The notes beneath the pieces were generated by a model. The model did not search any database and was not told the origin of the DNA. It saw nothing but the letters and a program-made list of their open reading frames with translations. This document shows, piece after piece, positions 7,472 through 16,883 of a DNA stretch of 64,000 nt (position 1 is the stretch's first letter; every line of letters begins with the position of its first letter). Origin of the DNA: Gammaproteobacteria bacterium (GTDB lineage Bacteria; Pseudomonadota; Gammaproteobacteria; Nevskiales; Nevskiaceae). The position numbers and the translations under genes were made by a program. The stretch lies in contig JAPLSA010000031.1 of the NCBI GenBank assembly GCA_026398815.1, positions 124,001-188,000 of the forward strand. The letters run 5' to 3'.

Positions 7472-8650
7472 CTAGTTCGGTGCCTTCAACAGCGTGTCGC
7501 ACCAGGCGCGGCCATCACCGAGACCGTTCTGGGCGATCCAGACCCGCACGTCGGCGACCCGCCAGGCCTCATTGCGGTCACGCATGGTGACGAACTCGAC
7601 GTTGCACTCGGAGTAGTTGCCTTCTTCCCAGGTCGCGCCGCTTTTCATGTCGACGACCTGCGCGGTGTTGTCGAACACCCGCTGGTACTGCAGGAAGCGC
7701 TGGTTGCCGGCTTCGTTGAGGCGCGGATTGCCCATCGTCGACACCACTTCGTCCTCGGTTCGGCCGACCCAGGCCGGGATCAGCTTGTCTTCGAGCTTGT
7801 TGCGCGGGCGAGACTTGCGCAGGCTGGCGGCGCGATCCTGGAAATCGAACTCCGCCTGCATGCGGTTGAGGTTCGCTTCCACGCTCTTGCGGGCCTCGGC
7901 CAGCGCCGGCTCGGCTTCCTTGCGCAGCGCTTCCATCCGCTGGATCGCCGCGGCCTTGGCTTCCGGCGTGGCCGCCGTCGACCACTTGCCGCTCGGGTCC
8001 GGGCGCTTGCCGTCGAGCACCACCTTCCACCACAGCGTGGTCCAGGCGAAATCGAGGAACTCGTTCGCCTGGTTGTAGCCGATCAGCATCAGGTCCGGCG
8101 GCAGATCGAGTTTGGCGATGGCCTTGCCGAAACCGGCCTCGTCGAACGCGGCCGGCGGCTTGCGCATCGACTTGCGGATCGCCTGCTCGAAAGCCTGGGC
8201 GTTGCAGGCGATGCGGCCGGCCTTCATCAGCATCGGTGCATCGGAGGTCTTCCAGTCACTGGCCGGCATCGGTTCGGATTTCAGGTCGACGCGCTTGACC
8301 AGATAGCTGCCCTCGCCAATCCGGAACTTCACCGGATCGCTGGCCTTCAACGGCTTCGGCTTGTTCTTGGCATCGAGCGCGACTTCGGCCGGGCACTCGA
8401 ACTGCAGCCGCATCGTCACCCATTCGGGCTTGGCGGCGTTCTCGTAGACGGCGGTGACGTCGATCTCCTTGACTGAGGTCGGGCCGAAGATCTGATCCAT
8501 CGGCGTGCGGTCGGAGATCACCCGGACATCGGCGAAGAAGGCTTCGCGATCACCCTCGCTGCCCTGTAGGTGCACGATCGCACCGATCGCCTGTGCAGCT
8601 CCGGAGGCCAGCAGCAACACTGACAGCAGCAGCCTGTGCAATCCCTGCAT
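7472..8650 (-). CDS. Exported protein with coiled coil and SmpA/OmlA-like motif
   Basis: 392 residues from the ATG at 8650, chosen because a GGAG lies 8 nt upstream and a signal peptide follows directly (LLLSVLLLASGAAQA). A longer reading from 8713 would bury the signal. Residues 240-300 are Ala/Glu/Lys/Arg rich and probably coiled coil. Near residue 300 the segment WVGRTEDEVVSTMGNP resembles the turn seen in SmpA/OmlA lipoproteins (G-x-[TS]-xx-E-V-xx-xx-G-xP), though the protein is not a lipoprotein. Probably periplasmic; function unknown. Confidence 0.7.
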   Translation of the reverse strand: MQGLHRLLLSVLLLASGAAQAIGAIVHLQGSEGDREAFFADVRVISDRTPMDQIFGPTSVKEIDVTAVYENAAKPEWVTMRLQFECPAEVALDAKNKPKPLKASDPVKFRIGEGSYLVKRVDLKSEPMPASDWKTSDAPMLMKAGRIACNAQAFEQAIRKSMRKPPAAFDEAGFGKAIAKLDLPPDLMLIGYNQANEFLDFAWTTLWWKVVLDGKRPDPSGKWSTAATPEAKAAAIQRMEALRKEAEPALAEARKSVEANLNRMQAEFDFQDRAASLRKSRPRNKLEDKLIPAWVGRTEDEVVSTMGNPRLNEAGNQRFLQYQRVFDNTAQVVDMKSGATWEEGNYSECNVEFVTMRDRNEAWRVADVRVWIAQNGLGDGRAWCDTLLKAPN

Positions 8651-8728
8651 GTTCACTCCGGTCCCTGTTCGTGATCGCCGCCATGGTTCCGCGCCGTCAA
8701 CGCCGGGCGGCAAACCGGCCGGCGCGTT

Positions 8729-10528
8729 CTAGAGCTGTGCGGCATTGGATGCGAGCACCGTGTCATCCAGATGATCGAGCAGCGCGGCGTGGCGTTCCAG
8801 CTTCGGCAGTTCCCAGCGGAAGTAGTAGCGCGCGGCCTGCCGCTTGCCGTCGAAGTAGCCGCGATCGGCCTCGCTCGGGCTGTCGATGCCGGCGATGCAG
8901 ACCAGCTGGCGCAGCCACATCCAGCCGATCACCAGACCGCCGAGCAGTTCCATGTAGACCCAGGCATTGGCCAGCATCCGTTCGGTTTCGCCGCGCGCGC
9001 CGGCAGCGGCCAGCGCCTGGGTGGTAGCGATCACCCGCTGGCGCGCAGCGTCGAGTGCGCCGGCGAATTCGGCCAGCGCCGGCTCGGCCGATGCTTTGGC
9101 GATGGTCGCGGCGATCCGCGTCATCAGCAGCTTGAACGCGGCGCCGCCCTGCATCATCACCTTGCGGCCGAGCAGGTCGCCGGCCTGGATGCCGTTGGTG
9201 CCTTCGTGGATCGGGTTCAGGCGGTTGTCGCGGTAGATGCGCTCCAGCGGGTAGTCGCGCGTGTAGCCGTAGCCGCCGAGGATCTGCAGGCCCCAGTAGT
9301 TGGCTTCCAGGCAGTAGTGCGCCGGCCAGGCCTTGATGATCGGCGTCAGGATTTCCAGCTCCAGGTTCAGCTCGGTGCGCTCGGCATCGGTGCCGGCGAT
9401 CGCCAGCCGGTCGACCAGGGTCGCGCCGTACAGGCACAGGCTCAGGGCCCCTTCGGAGAACGCCTTCTGCACCAGCAGCATGCGGCGCACGTCGGGGTGC
9501 TCGGCAATCATCACCTGCGGTGTGGTCGGGTCGCGCTCGGCCAGCTTGCGGCCCTGCGGCCGGCCCAGCGCGTAGTCCAGCGAATGCAGGTAGGCGGTGT
9601 GGCCGAGCACCGCTGCGTTCAGGCCGACGCCGATGCGGGCCTCGTTCATCATGTGGAACATGCAGGCCAGGCCGTGGTTGACCTCGCCGATCAGCCAGCC
9701 GCGGCATTCGCCGGTCTCGCCGAAGTTCAGCAGCGTGTTGGTGGTGCCGCGATAACCCATCTTGTGGTTCAGCCCGACCAGGCTGACGTGATTGCGCTCG
9801 CCGACCGCGCCGTCATCGCCGATGCGCCGCTTCGGCACGATGAACAGCGAGATGCCGCGCGCCCCGGCCGGGCCGCCCGGAATCTTGGCCAGCACCAGAT
9901 GGATGATGTTCTCGCTCAGCTCGTGCTCGCCGCCGGAGATCCACATCTTGGTGCCGGTGATCCGGTACCAGCCGTGCTCGGTGGCTTCGGCGCGAGTGCG
10001 GATGTCGCCGAGCGACGATCCCGCCTGCGGCTCGGACAGGCACATGGTGCCGAACCAGCGACCCTCCATCATCGGCCCGAGGTACCGGGCCTTCTGCTCG
10101 GCCGAGCCATGGGCGCGGATCAGGTTGGCGGCCGCCATGGTCAGGAACGGATAGGCGGCGGTGCCGACATTGGCCGCCGCGAACACCCAGGCGATGCCCT
10201 GCGCGACCGCATACGGCAGCTGCGAGCCGCCGTCGTCGAGATCGAAGCCGGTGCCCATGAAGCCGGCCGCGACATAGGCCTCGATGCCCTGCTTCACTTC
10301 CGGAATCAGGTGCACCCGCTCGCCGTCGAAGTGCGGCTCCTCGGCATCAACCTTGGCCGCGTGATTGGCGAAATGCTCGTCGGCGACCTTGATCGCGACA
10401 TCCAGTGTCGCGTCGAACACCGCGCGGTCGTGCATCGCGTAACGCGGGTGGGCGCAGACGGCATCGGCCTTCAGCAGGTCGTAGAGCAGGAAATCGATCT
10501 CGCGACGGCGCAGCTTCAGGTGGATCAT
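8729..10528 (-). CDS. Acyl-CoA dehydrogenase, large (DmdC-like) type with extra C-terminal domain
   Basis: 599 residues from ATG 10528 (a start at 10582 would add 18 residues without family support). FAD enzyme that makes 2-enoyl-CoA from acyl-CoA. Signatures: MCLSEPQAGSSLGDIRT (flavin binding), TGTKMWISGGEHEL, and the catalytic base in NPIHEGTNGIQAGDLLGR (Glu). The length and the extra helical C-terminal domain (about 480-599) match the acyl-CoA dehydrogenases with PF12806-type tail, which includes 3-methylthiopropanoyl-CoA dehydrogenase DmdC and many fatty-acyl enzymes. The substrate is not determined. It sits just after cusA on the same strand but is unlikely to be functionally linked. Confidence 0.93.
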   Translation of the reverse strand: MIHLKLRRREIDFLLYDLLKADAVCAHPRYAMHDRAVFDATLDVAIKVADEHFANHAAKVDAEEPHFDGERVHLIPEVKQGIEAYVAAGFMGTGFDLDDGGSQLPYAVAQGIAWVFAAANVGTAAYPFLTMAAANLIRAHGSAEQKARYLGPMMEGRWFGTMCLSEPQAGSSLGDIRTRAEATEHGWYRITGTKMWISGGEHELSENIIHLVLAKIPGGPAGARGISLFIVPKRRIGDDGAVGERNHVSLVGLNHKMGYRGTTNTLLNFGETGECRGWLIGEVNHGLACMFHMMNEARIGVGLNAAVLGHTAYLHSLDYALGRPQGRKLAERDPTTPQVMIAEHPDVRRMLLVQKAFSEGALSLCLYGATLVDRLAIAGTDAERTELNLELEILTPIIKAWPAHYCLEANYWGLQILGGYGYTRDYPLERIYRDNRLNPIHEGTNGIQAGDLLGRKVMMQGGAAFKLLMTRIAATIAKASAEPALAEFAGALDAARQRVIATTQALAAAGARGETERMLANAWVYMELLGGLVIGWMWLRQLVCIAGIDSPSEADRGYFDGKRQAARYYFRWELPKLERHAALLDHLDDTVLASNAAQL

Positions 10529-10595
10529 CTCGGCGTCCGGACAGGTCGTGGCCTCATTGTTGCCGGAAACGGCGGGCCTCACGCGGCCCGCCGGG

Positions 10596-13500
10596 TCAGC
10601 CCTGCAAACCGCGCCGCTTCAGCAGCAGATAGGCCGCCGGCAGCACGAACAGCGACAGCAGCGGCGCGGAAATCATGCCGCCGACCATCGGCGCGGCGAT
10701 CCGCTGCATCACCTCCGAGCCAGTGCCGCTGCCGAGCAGGATCGGCGCCAGCCCGGCGACGATCACCGCCACCGTCATCGCCTTTGGCCGTACCCGCAGC
10801 ACCGCACCCTCCTCGATGGCATCGCGCAGGCTGGCGCGCGTCAACGCCGGCCCGCGCCGCGCGATCGCCTGATCGAGGTACAGCAGCATGATCACGCCGA
10901 ACTCGGCGGCGACCCCGGCCAGCGCGATGAAACCGACCGCCGAGGCGATCGACAGGTTGTCGCCGCGCGCCAACAGCAGCCATAGCCCGCCGACCAGCGC
11001 GAACGGCAGGCTGGCCATCACCAGCAGCGCCGGCAGCACGGCGCGGAAGCTCAGGAACAGCAGGATCAGGATGATCAGCAAGGTCAGGGGCACCACCCAC
11101 TGCAGGCGTTTGGCGGCGCGCTCCAGATGCTCGAACTGCCCGGACCAGGTCACCGAGTAGCCCGGCGGCAGCGGCACGGCGGCGGTCACCGCCGCCTGTG
11201 CCTCGCGGACATAGCCGCCGAGATCGCGCCCGTCGATGTCGACATAGACCCAGCCGTTCAGCCGCGCGTTCTCGCTGCGCAGCTGCGGCGGGCCGTCGCT
11301 GATCGCGATGTCCGCCACCTGGCCGAGGGTGATCGTCGCGCCGGCGCGGGTCACCACCGGCAGCGCCTGCAGCGCCGCCAGCGAATCGCGCCGCTCGCGC
11401 GGATAGCGGACGTTGATCGGGAAGCGGCTGCGGCCTTCGATGGTCTCGCCGACCGTTTCGCCGCCGATCGCCACCGCGACGATCTGTTGGACGTCGGCGA
11501 TCGACAGGTCCAGCCGCGCCGCCTTCAGGCGATCCGGCCGGATGTCGATGTAGCGGCCGCCGCGCACCCGCTCGGCATACGCCGAGCGGGTGCCCTGCAG
11601 GCCTTTCAGCACCGTTTCGATGTCGGCGCCGAGCCGTTCGATGACCTTCAGGTCCGCACCGGCGATCTTCACGCCGACCGGGCTCTTGATGCCGGTCGAC
11701 AGCATGTCGATGCGGTTGCGGATCGGCTGCACCCACAGGTTGGCGAGGCCCGGAATGCTCAGCGCCGCGTCCAGCTCGCGGATCAGCGCGTCCTGCGGCT
11801 TCGCCGGGTCCGGCCACTGGCTGCGCGGCTTGAAGCGGATGGTGGTCTCGAACATTTCCAGCCCCGCCGGATCGGTGGCGCTGTCGGCGCGGCCGGCCTT
11901 GCCGAACACCTGGGCGACTTCCGGAAACTGCCGGATCAGCCGGTCGGTCTGCTGCAGCAGCTGGCGCGCCTTGTCGGCCGACAGCCCCGGCAGCGCCGAC
12001 GGCATGTACAGCAGATCGCCCTCGACCAGCGGCGGCATGAATTCAGTGCCGAGCCGGCTGACCGGAACCAGGGCCGACAGCAGCAGCAGCGCCGACGCCG
12101 CCAGGGTCCACTTCGGATGGCGCAGCGCGGCGCGCAGCAGCGGCCGGTAGGCAGCGATCAGCACGCGGTTCAGCGGATTGCCCGCTTCCTCGGGAATCCG
12201 GCCGCGGATGAACAGCAGCATCAGCACCGGCACCAGGGTCACCGACAGCCCGGCGCTCGCCGCCATCGCATAGGTCTTGGTCAGCGCCAGCGGCCCGAAC
12301 AGCTTGCCCTCCTGCGCCTGCAGCGTGAACACCGGCACGAAGCTCAAGGTGATGATCGCCAAGCAGAAGAACAGCGCCGGGCCGACCTCCACCGCGGCGG
12401 CGGTGATCACCTTCAGGCGCTGCTCGAAGGACAGGTGTGGCTGTTCGCGGCCGGCCCGTTCCAGATGCTTGTGGGCGTTCTCGATCATCACCACGGCGGC
12501 GTCGACCATCGCGCCAATGGCGATCGCGATGCCGCCGAGCGACATCAGGTTGGCAGCCACGCCCTGGGCCTTCATCACCGCGAACGCCGCCAGGATGCCG
12601 AGCGGCAGGCTGATGACCGCGACCAGCGCCGAGCGCAGGTGGAACAGGAACAGCGCGCAGACCACCGCGACGATCAGCATCTCCTCGATCAGCCGCGCCT
12701 TCAGCGTGCCGACCGCGCTGACGATCAGCTCCGAGCGATCGTAGGTCGGCACGATCTCCACACCCGCCGGCAGGCCGGGCCTGAGCTGCTCGATCTTGCG
12801 GCGCACGGCATCGATGGTGGCCAGCGCGTTCTTGCCGGCGCGCATCACGATGATGCCGCCGACCACGTCGCCGTCGCCGTCGAGTTCGGCCAGGCCGCGG
12901 CGCAGCTCCGGGCCCCGCTGCACGCGGGCGACATCGCCGAGCAGCACCGGCACGCCATTGGCGCCGAGGCCGACCGGCAGCGCGCGGAAGTCGTCGAGCG
13001 ATTTCAGATAACCGCCGGCGCGCACCGCGTACTCCACTTCGCCGAGCTCCAGCACCGAGCCGCCGGCCTCGTTGTTGCCGGCGCGCAGCGCGTCGATCAC
13101 GGTGCTGATCGTGGTGCCGGTGGCGCGCAGCCGATCCGGGTCGAGCACGATCTGGTACTGGCGCACCTGGCCGCCGACGCTGGCTACTTCGGCGACGTTC
13201 TCGACCGTCTTCAGCTCGTACTTCAGGAACCAGTCCTGGATCGCGCGCAGCTGCGCGGTGTCGAGCCGGCCGCTGCGATCGACGAGTGCGTATTCGTAGA
13301 TCCAGCCGACGCCGGTGGCATCGGGCCCGAGCGTCGGCCGGGCCGCCGGCGGCAAGCGGCCGCTGACCTGGTTCAGGTATTCCAGCACCCGCGAGCGCGC
13401 CCAGTAGAGATCGGTCGCGTCGTCGAAGATCACGTAGACGAAGGAGTCGCCGAACATCGAATAGCCGCGCACCGTGCGCGCACCGGGCACCGACAGCATG

Positions 13501-13715
13501 GTCGTGGTCAACGGGTAGGTGACCTGGTCCTCGATCACCTGCGGCGCCTGCCCGGGCCAGCTGGTGCGGATGATCACCTGGGTGTCGGACAGGTCCGGCA
13601 GCGCGTCGAGCGGCGTGGTCAGCGCGGCGCGCGTGCCCCACAGCGCCAGCAGCCCGGCGACCAGCAGCACCAGCACGCGGTTGGCGAGTGCGGCGCGGAT
13701 GATGGTGGCGATCAT
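10596..13715 (-). CDS. cusA: CusA-type heavy-metal RND efflux permease (Cu+/Ag+)
   Basis: 1039 residues, inner-membrane proton-driven pump. Twelve-TM RND architecture with the HME signature [15 protein letters not shown] and [16 protein letters not shown]. The three methionines that relay Cu+/Ag+ in E. coli CusA are present in their conserved contexts: [16 protein letters not shown] and [12 protein letters not shown]. The TM4 acidic residue for proton transfer is in [13 protein letters not shown]. It overlaps the stop of cusB by 4 nt (ATGA), so translation is coupled. Copper/silver is favoured over zinc/cobalt because of the methionine set and the CopL neighbour. Confidence 0.95.
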   Translation of the reverse strand: MIATIIRAALANRVLVLLVAGLLALWGTRAALTTPLDALPDLSDTQVIIRTSWPGQAPQVIEDQVTYPLTTTMLSVPGARTVRGYSMFGDSFVYVIFDDATDLYWARSRVLEYLNQVSGRLPPAARPTLGPDATGVGWIYEYALVDRSGRLDTAQLRAIQDWFLKYELKTVENVAEVASVGGQVRQYQIVLDPDRLRATGTTISTVIDALRAGNNEAGGSVLELGEVEYAVRAGGYLKSLDDFRALPVGLGANGVPVLLGDVARVQRGPELRRGLAELDGDGDVVGGIIVMRAGKNALATIDAVRRKIEQLRPGLPAGVEIVPTYDRSELIVSAVGTLKARLIEEMLIVAVVCALFLFHLRSALVAVISLPLGILAAFAVMKAQGVAANLMSLGGIAIAIGAMVDAAVVMIENAHKHLERAGREQPHLSFEQRLKVITAAAVEVGPALFFCLAIITLSFVPVFTLQAQEGKLFGPLALTKTYAMAASAGLSVTLVPVLMLLFIRGRIPEEAGNPLNRVLIAAYRPLLRAALRHPKWTLAASALLLLSALVPVSRLGTEFMPPLVEGDLLYMPSALPGLSADKARQLLQQTDRLIRQFPEVAQVFGKAGRADSATDPAGLEMFETTIRFKPRSQWPDPAKPQDALIRELDAALSIPGLANLWVQPIRNRIDMLSTGIKSPVGVKIAGADLKVIERLGADIETVLKGLQGTRSAYAERVRGGRYIDIRPDRLKAARLDLSIADVQQIVAVAIGGETVGETIEGRSRFPINVRYPRERRDSLAALQALPVVTRAGATITLGQVADIAISDGPPQLRSENARLNGWVYVDIDGRDLGGYVREAQAAVTAAVPLPPGYSVTWSGQFEHLERAAKRLQWVVPLTLLIILILLFLSFRAVLPALLVMASLPFALVGGLWLLLARGDNLSIASAVGFIALAGVAAEFGVIMLLYLDQAIARRGPALTRASLRDAIEEGAVLRVRPKAMTVAVIVAGLAPILLGSGTGSEVMQRIAAPMVGGMISAPLLSLFVLPAAYLLLKRRGLQG

Positions 13716-15085
13716 GGCGTGTGGCCCTGGTGGCCGCTGTGGTCTTCATGACCGGCATGGCCTCCATCGCTGGCCGGTGCCGCCGGTTGCGCAGGCCCGG
13801 CATGGCCGGCATGCGGATCGTCGGCCGCCGCGGGTGTGGCCTCGATGTCGATCGGCGCCAGCCGCTCCAGCGCGCCGCGCAGGTTCGCTTCGGAATCGAT
13901 CAGGAACTGGCCGCTGGCGACCACCTGCTGGCCGGCCGCCAGGCCGTCGAGCACCTCGACCCAGTCGCCGGTCTCGACGCCGGTATGCACCAGCACCGGC
14001 CGGAAGCGGCTGTCGTCGTCGGCCACCAGCACCAGGCTGCGGGTGCCGGTGCGGATCACCGCCTCGCTCGGCACCGCCAGCGCCTCCGCGCGGGCCGGTG
14101 TCTCGAGCTGCACGCTGGCGTACATGCCGGGCCGCAGCTGTGCCGCGGGGTTCGGCAGCGCGATGCGCAGCTTCACGGTGCGGGTCGCGCCGCTCAGCTC
14201 CGGGTAGACGTATTCGACCCGGCCGCTGAAGTCCTGTCCGGGCAGCGCCGCCACTGTCACCCGCGCCGCTGCGTCCGGCACGATCGCCGCGCCCTGGGCT
14301 TCCGGCAGCTCGGCGTTCAGCCAGACGCTGTCGAGGCCAGCCAGCACGAACAGGTTCATGCCCGGCTGCACCTGCGCGCCTTCGCGGACGCCGAGTTCCA
14401 GCACATAGCCGTCGCGGTCGGCAAACAGCTCGACGCGCCGCTCGGCCTGGCCACTGGCGGCGATGCGGCGCAGCTGTGCCTCGCCGACGCCGAGCAGCGC
14501 CAGCCGGGCGCGGGCGGCGTCCTTCAGGCCGGCATCGCCGCTGCGCAGCGCCAGCAGGAATTCGCCCTGCGCAGCCAGCAGCTCCGGCGACTGGATCGCC
14601 GCCAGCCGCTGGCCGCGCCGCACCGGATCGCCGACCGCCTTGACACCGAGCTGCTCGACCCAGCCGGCGGCGCGCGCCTGCACCGCCGCGATGCCGTGTT
14701 CGTCGACGGCGATCACGCCGGCCGCCAGCAGCTGCGGCTGCAGCGCCCGGCGCTCGACCGTGGCCCGACGGACACCGAGGTTCTGCACCACGCGCGGGTC
14801 GATGCGGAAGCCGCCGTCGTCCTGTGCGTGGCTGGCCTCGTCGACGTACTTCGGCACCAGTTCCATGTCCATGAACGGCGACTTGCCGGGCTTCTCGAAG
14901 TGCTGGTCCGGCACCATCGGGTCGTACCAGTAGAGCGGCTGGCGGGCTGGCGCGGCCGCCGCCGCAGCGGGCGCGGCCGGTGCTGGCGCGGCGTGCTGCG
15001 ACAGCAGCACGGCGCTGGTCGCGGCAACGGCAACGGCAACGGCGATGGCGATGGCGGCGAGGCCGATCACGGTGGAACGGTTCAT
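13712..15085 (-). CDS. cusB: CusB-type periplasmic adaptor with metal-binding N-domain and His-rich tail
   Basis: 457 residues. An N-terminal membrane anchor or signal is followed by a heavy-metal-binding domain ([12 protein letters not shown] ... [13 protein letters not shown]), the methionine-rich motif that passes Cu+/Ag+ to CusA. Barrel-sandwich, hairpin and beta-barrel domains follow. The last 30 residues contain about eight His in [15 protein letters not shown] repeats, an extra metal-binding tail not needed in E. coli CusB. Start and stop overlap cusC and cusA by 4 nt each. Confidence 0.94.
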   Translation of the reverse strand: MNRSTVIGLAAIAIAVAVAVAATSAVLLSQHAAPAPAAPAAAAAAPARQPLYWYDPMVPDQHFEKPGKSPFMDMELVPKYVDEASHAQDDGGFRIDPRVVQNLGVRRATVERRALQPQLLAAGVIAVDEHGIAAVQARAAGWVEQLGVKAVGDPVRRGQRLAAIQSPELLAAQGEFLLALRSGDAGLKDAARARLALLGVGEAQLRRIAASGQAERRVELFADRDGYVLELGVREGAQVQPGMNLFVLAGLDSVWLNAELPEAQGAAIVPDAAARVTVAALPGQDFSGRVEYVYPELSGATRTVKLRIALPNPAAQLRPGMYASVQLETPARAEALAVPSEAVIRTGTRSLVLVADDDSRFRPVLVHTGVETGDWVEVLDGLAAGQQVVASGQFLIDSEANLRGALERLAPIDIEATPAAADDPHAGHAGPAQPAAPASDGGHAGHEDHSGHQGHTP

Positions 15086-16392
15086 GGCGTCACTCCTGCG
15101 GATTCGGTGTCGGTGTCGGGCTCGCGGGCCGCGAGATAGCGCAGCTGCAGCGCGTGGCGGCTGCGGTCGGTTTGCAGCTCGAGCCGGCGCAGCCGGGTGT
15201 CGAGCGCGGCGCGGCGTGCCGCCAGCACCTCGGACAGGCTGCCGCTGCCGGCGGCCCAGGCCAGCCGGGCGGCTTCGATGCGGGCCTCGGCCTCGGGAAG
15301 GATGGTGTCGTCGAAGCGGGCCAGACGGTCGCCGAGGCGGGTCCAGTCGCCGTGGTTCAGACGGGCGTCGGCGGCGTGTTCGCGGAAGCTGTCCTCACGC
15401 AGGGCCTCGGCGCGCAGCAGCTCGGACTGCTTCGCGGCCAGCCCGCGATCCTGACGGTTGGCGGTGAACACCGGCAGGTCGACCGAGACCTGCAGGTTCA
15501 GGTAATCGCTGAACGCCGGCCGGTGGCCGTAGCCCAGTTCGACGCTGAAATCGGACTGGTAGGCCTGCCGCGCCAGCCGCACGTCGGCCTCGGCGACGTC
15601 GATCTCGGCGCTGCTGATGTCGAGATGCGGATGGTTGCGCAGGCCGTCGAGCAGCACCGCCAACGACGGCGGCTCGGGCAGCGGCGGCGGACCGTCCGGC
15701 AGCGGCCGGTAGGCGGCCTCGCCGAGCCAGCGCGACAGCTGGCTGCGCGCATGGCCGTCGTCCTGTTCCAGCTTGGCGATCTCGTCGCGCAGCAGTTCCA
15801 GCGCTACCCGCGCTTCGCGCACCTCGGCTTGCGGCTTGCGGCCGCTGGCGTAGGCGAGCTGGAGCGCGTCCAGCTGCAGCTGCGCTTCGTGCTCGCTGGC
15901 GCGGGCCAGCGAGTGCGCTTCCCGGGCCTTCCAGACCTCCAGCCAGACCAGGCTGACCTCGCGTTCCAGCTGCAGGCGGTCGGTCAGCAGGCGGCGCTCG
16001 GCAAGCCGGGTTTCGGCGTCGGCGCGTTCGCCGCGCAGACGGCGCTTGTCGGCGCGCGGAAAGGCCTGCTGGATGCCGACGGTGAACTGGGTGTCGCTCT
16101 GCCGGGTCAGCGTGCCGATCTGGTCACCGGTCGCGGTGAGATCGCTGACCCCGCCGCGCAGCACCGGATCGGGCAGCTGGCGCGCCGCGACGGCGGCCTC
16201 GCGGGCGGCATCGACCTGATGCGCCTCGGCTTCGAGCATCGGCTGGCGATCGAGCGCGATGCGCCGCGCCGCCGGCAGCGACAGCGGTCCGGTTTCCGGC
16301 ACGGGGTCGGTCCAGGCCGGACCGGGCAGCAGCAACGGCAACAGCGACAGCAGCGCGCAGGCCGCGCGCGACGACGGGGGAATTCGGGACAT
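15082..16392 (-). CDS. cusC: CusC/CzcC-like TolC-family outer-membrane factor
   Basis: 436 residues from ATG 16392 (GGAG 7 nt upstream; an in-frame ATG at 16407 lacks this). A signal peptide (about residues 1-28) precedes two OEP repeats rich in Ala/Arg/Leu helices, forming the outer-membrane channel of the CusCBA pump. Unlike E. coli CusC no lipobox cysteine is seen. First gene of the tightly overlapping cusCBA set, after copL. Confidence 0.9.
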   Translation of the reverse strand: MSRIPPSSRAACALLSLLPLLLPGPAWTDPVPETGPLSLPAARRIALDRQPMLEAEAHQVDAAREAAVAARQLPDPVLRGGVSDLTATGDQIGTLTRQSDTQFTVGIQQAFPRADKRRLRGERADAETRLAERRLLTDRLQLEREVSLVWLEVWKAREAHSLARASEHEAQLQLDALQLAYASGRKPQAEVREARVALELLRDEIAKLEQDDGHARSQLSRWLGEAAYRPLPDGPPPLPEPPSLAVLLDGLRNHPHLDISSAEIDVAEADVRLARQAYQSDFSVELGYGHRPAFSDYLNLQVSVDLPVFTANRQDRGLAAKQSELLRAEALREDSFREHAADARLNHGDWTRLGDRLARFDDTILPEAEARIEAARLAWAAGSGSLSEVLAARRAALDTRLRRLELQTDRSRHALQLRYLAAREPDTDTESAGVTP

Positions 16393-16421
16393 GGAACCGC
16401 TCCGCAACGACCAGCCACGGG

Positions 16422-16444
16422 CGCGTCGGGGCTAGCCCGACGCG
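16422..16444. other. Intercistronic hairpin between copL-like gene and cusC
   Basis: Perfect 9-bp arms CGCGTCGGG and CCCGACGCG around GCTAG, in the 61-bp gap between the copL-like stop and the cusC start, immediately upstream of the cusC ribosome site. It has no U-tract. It could stabilise or attenuate the downstream message, or be an operator. Confidence 0.5.
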
Positions 16445-16453
16445 GAACGAGCG

Positions 16454-16849
16454 TCAGACGGCGGCAGCGATCGGAGGTCGGAACGGGTGCGGCGGTGCGC
16501 GGTCGCGCAGGGTGGCGAGGCGCGGCGGCGCGGCCATGTCGGGGCCAGGCAGCAGGTTCAGCGCCAGGCCAGGCACCGGCAGTGCCGCAGCCCCGCAGGC
16601 GGCGGCGCAGAGGCAGTGCCCGCCGTTGCCGCAGCAGTCATGCGGGGCCTGATGGTCGGCAGCGGCGTGATCGGCTGCTGGCGCCATCTGGTCCATGCCG
16701 GCCATGTCATGGCAGGGCATCTCGGCGGCGGCTTCCACCGCCACCGGCGCCGGCTGCACCATCGCCGCGCCCATCGCCGCCGAAGCCACGCCCTGCCAGA
16801 GCAGGGCGAGCACGGTCAGCAGCGACAGGGCGAGACGGCGGGTCTTCAT
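16454..16849 (-). CDS. CopL-like exported metal-binding protein
   Basis: 131 residues with a signal peptide (residues 1-25). The mature part has a Met/His/Cys-rich stretch: MPCHDMAGMDQM, ADHAAADHQAPHDCC, then GGHCLCAAACG. This arrangement is like CopL, the small protein ahead of copper-resistance operons in Xanthomonas and relatives, where it is needed for copper-induced expression. Placement directly before cusCBA supports a copper role. The family assignment rests on composition and context rather than a firm motif. Confidence 0.7.
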   Translation of the reverse strand: MKTRRLALSLLTVLALLWQGVASAAMGAAMVQPAPVAVEAAAEMPCHDMAGMDQMAPAADHAAADHQAPHDCCGNGGHCLCAAACGAAALPVPGLALNLLPGPDMAAPPRLATLRDRAPPHPFRPPIAAAV

Positions 16850-16883
16850 GGTCCGGCGATGGACCGTCGGGAACGGCGCGAGT

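Noticed and set aside
8771-10891. 706-codon plus-strand open frame opposite the acyl-CoA dehydrogenase
   Set aside because: Antisense to an intact enzyme with all family motifs.
11127-13751. 874-codon plus-strand open frame opposite cusA
   Set aside because: Antisense shadow of CusA, with no recognisable domain and biased composition.
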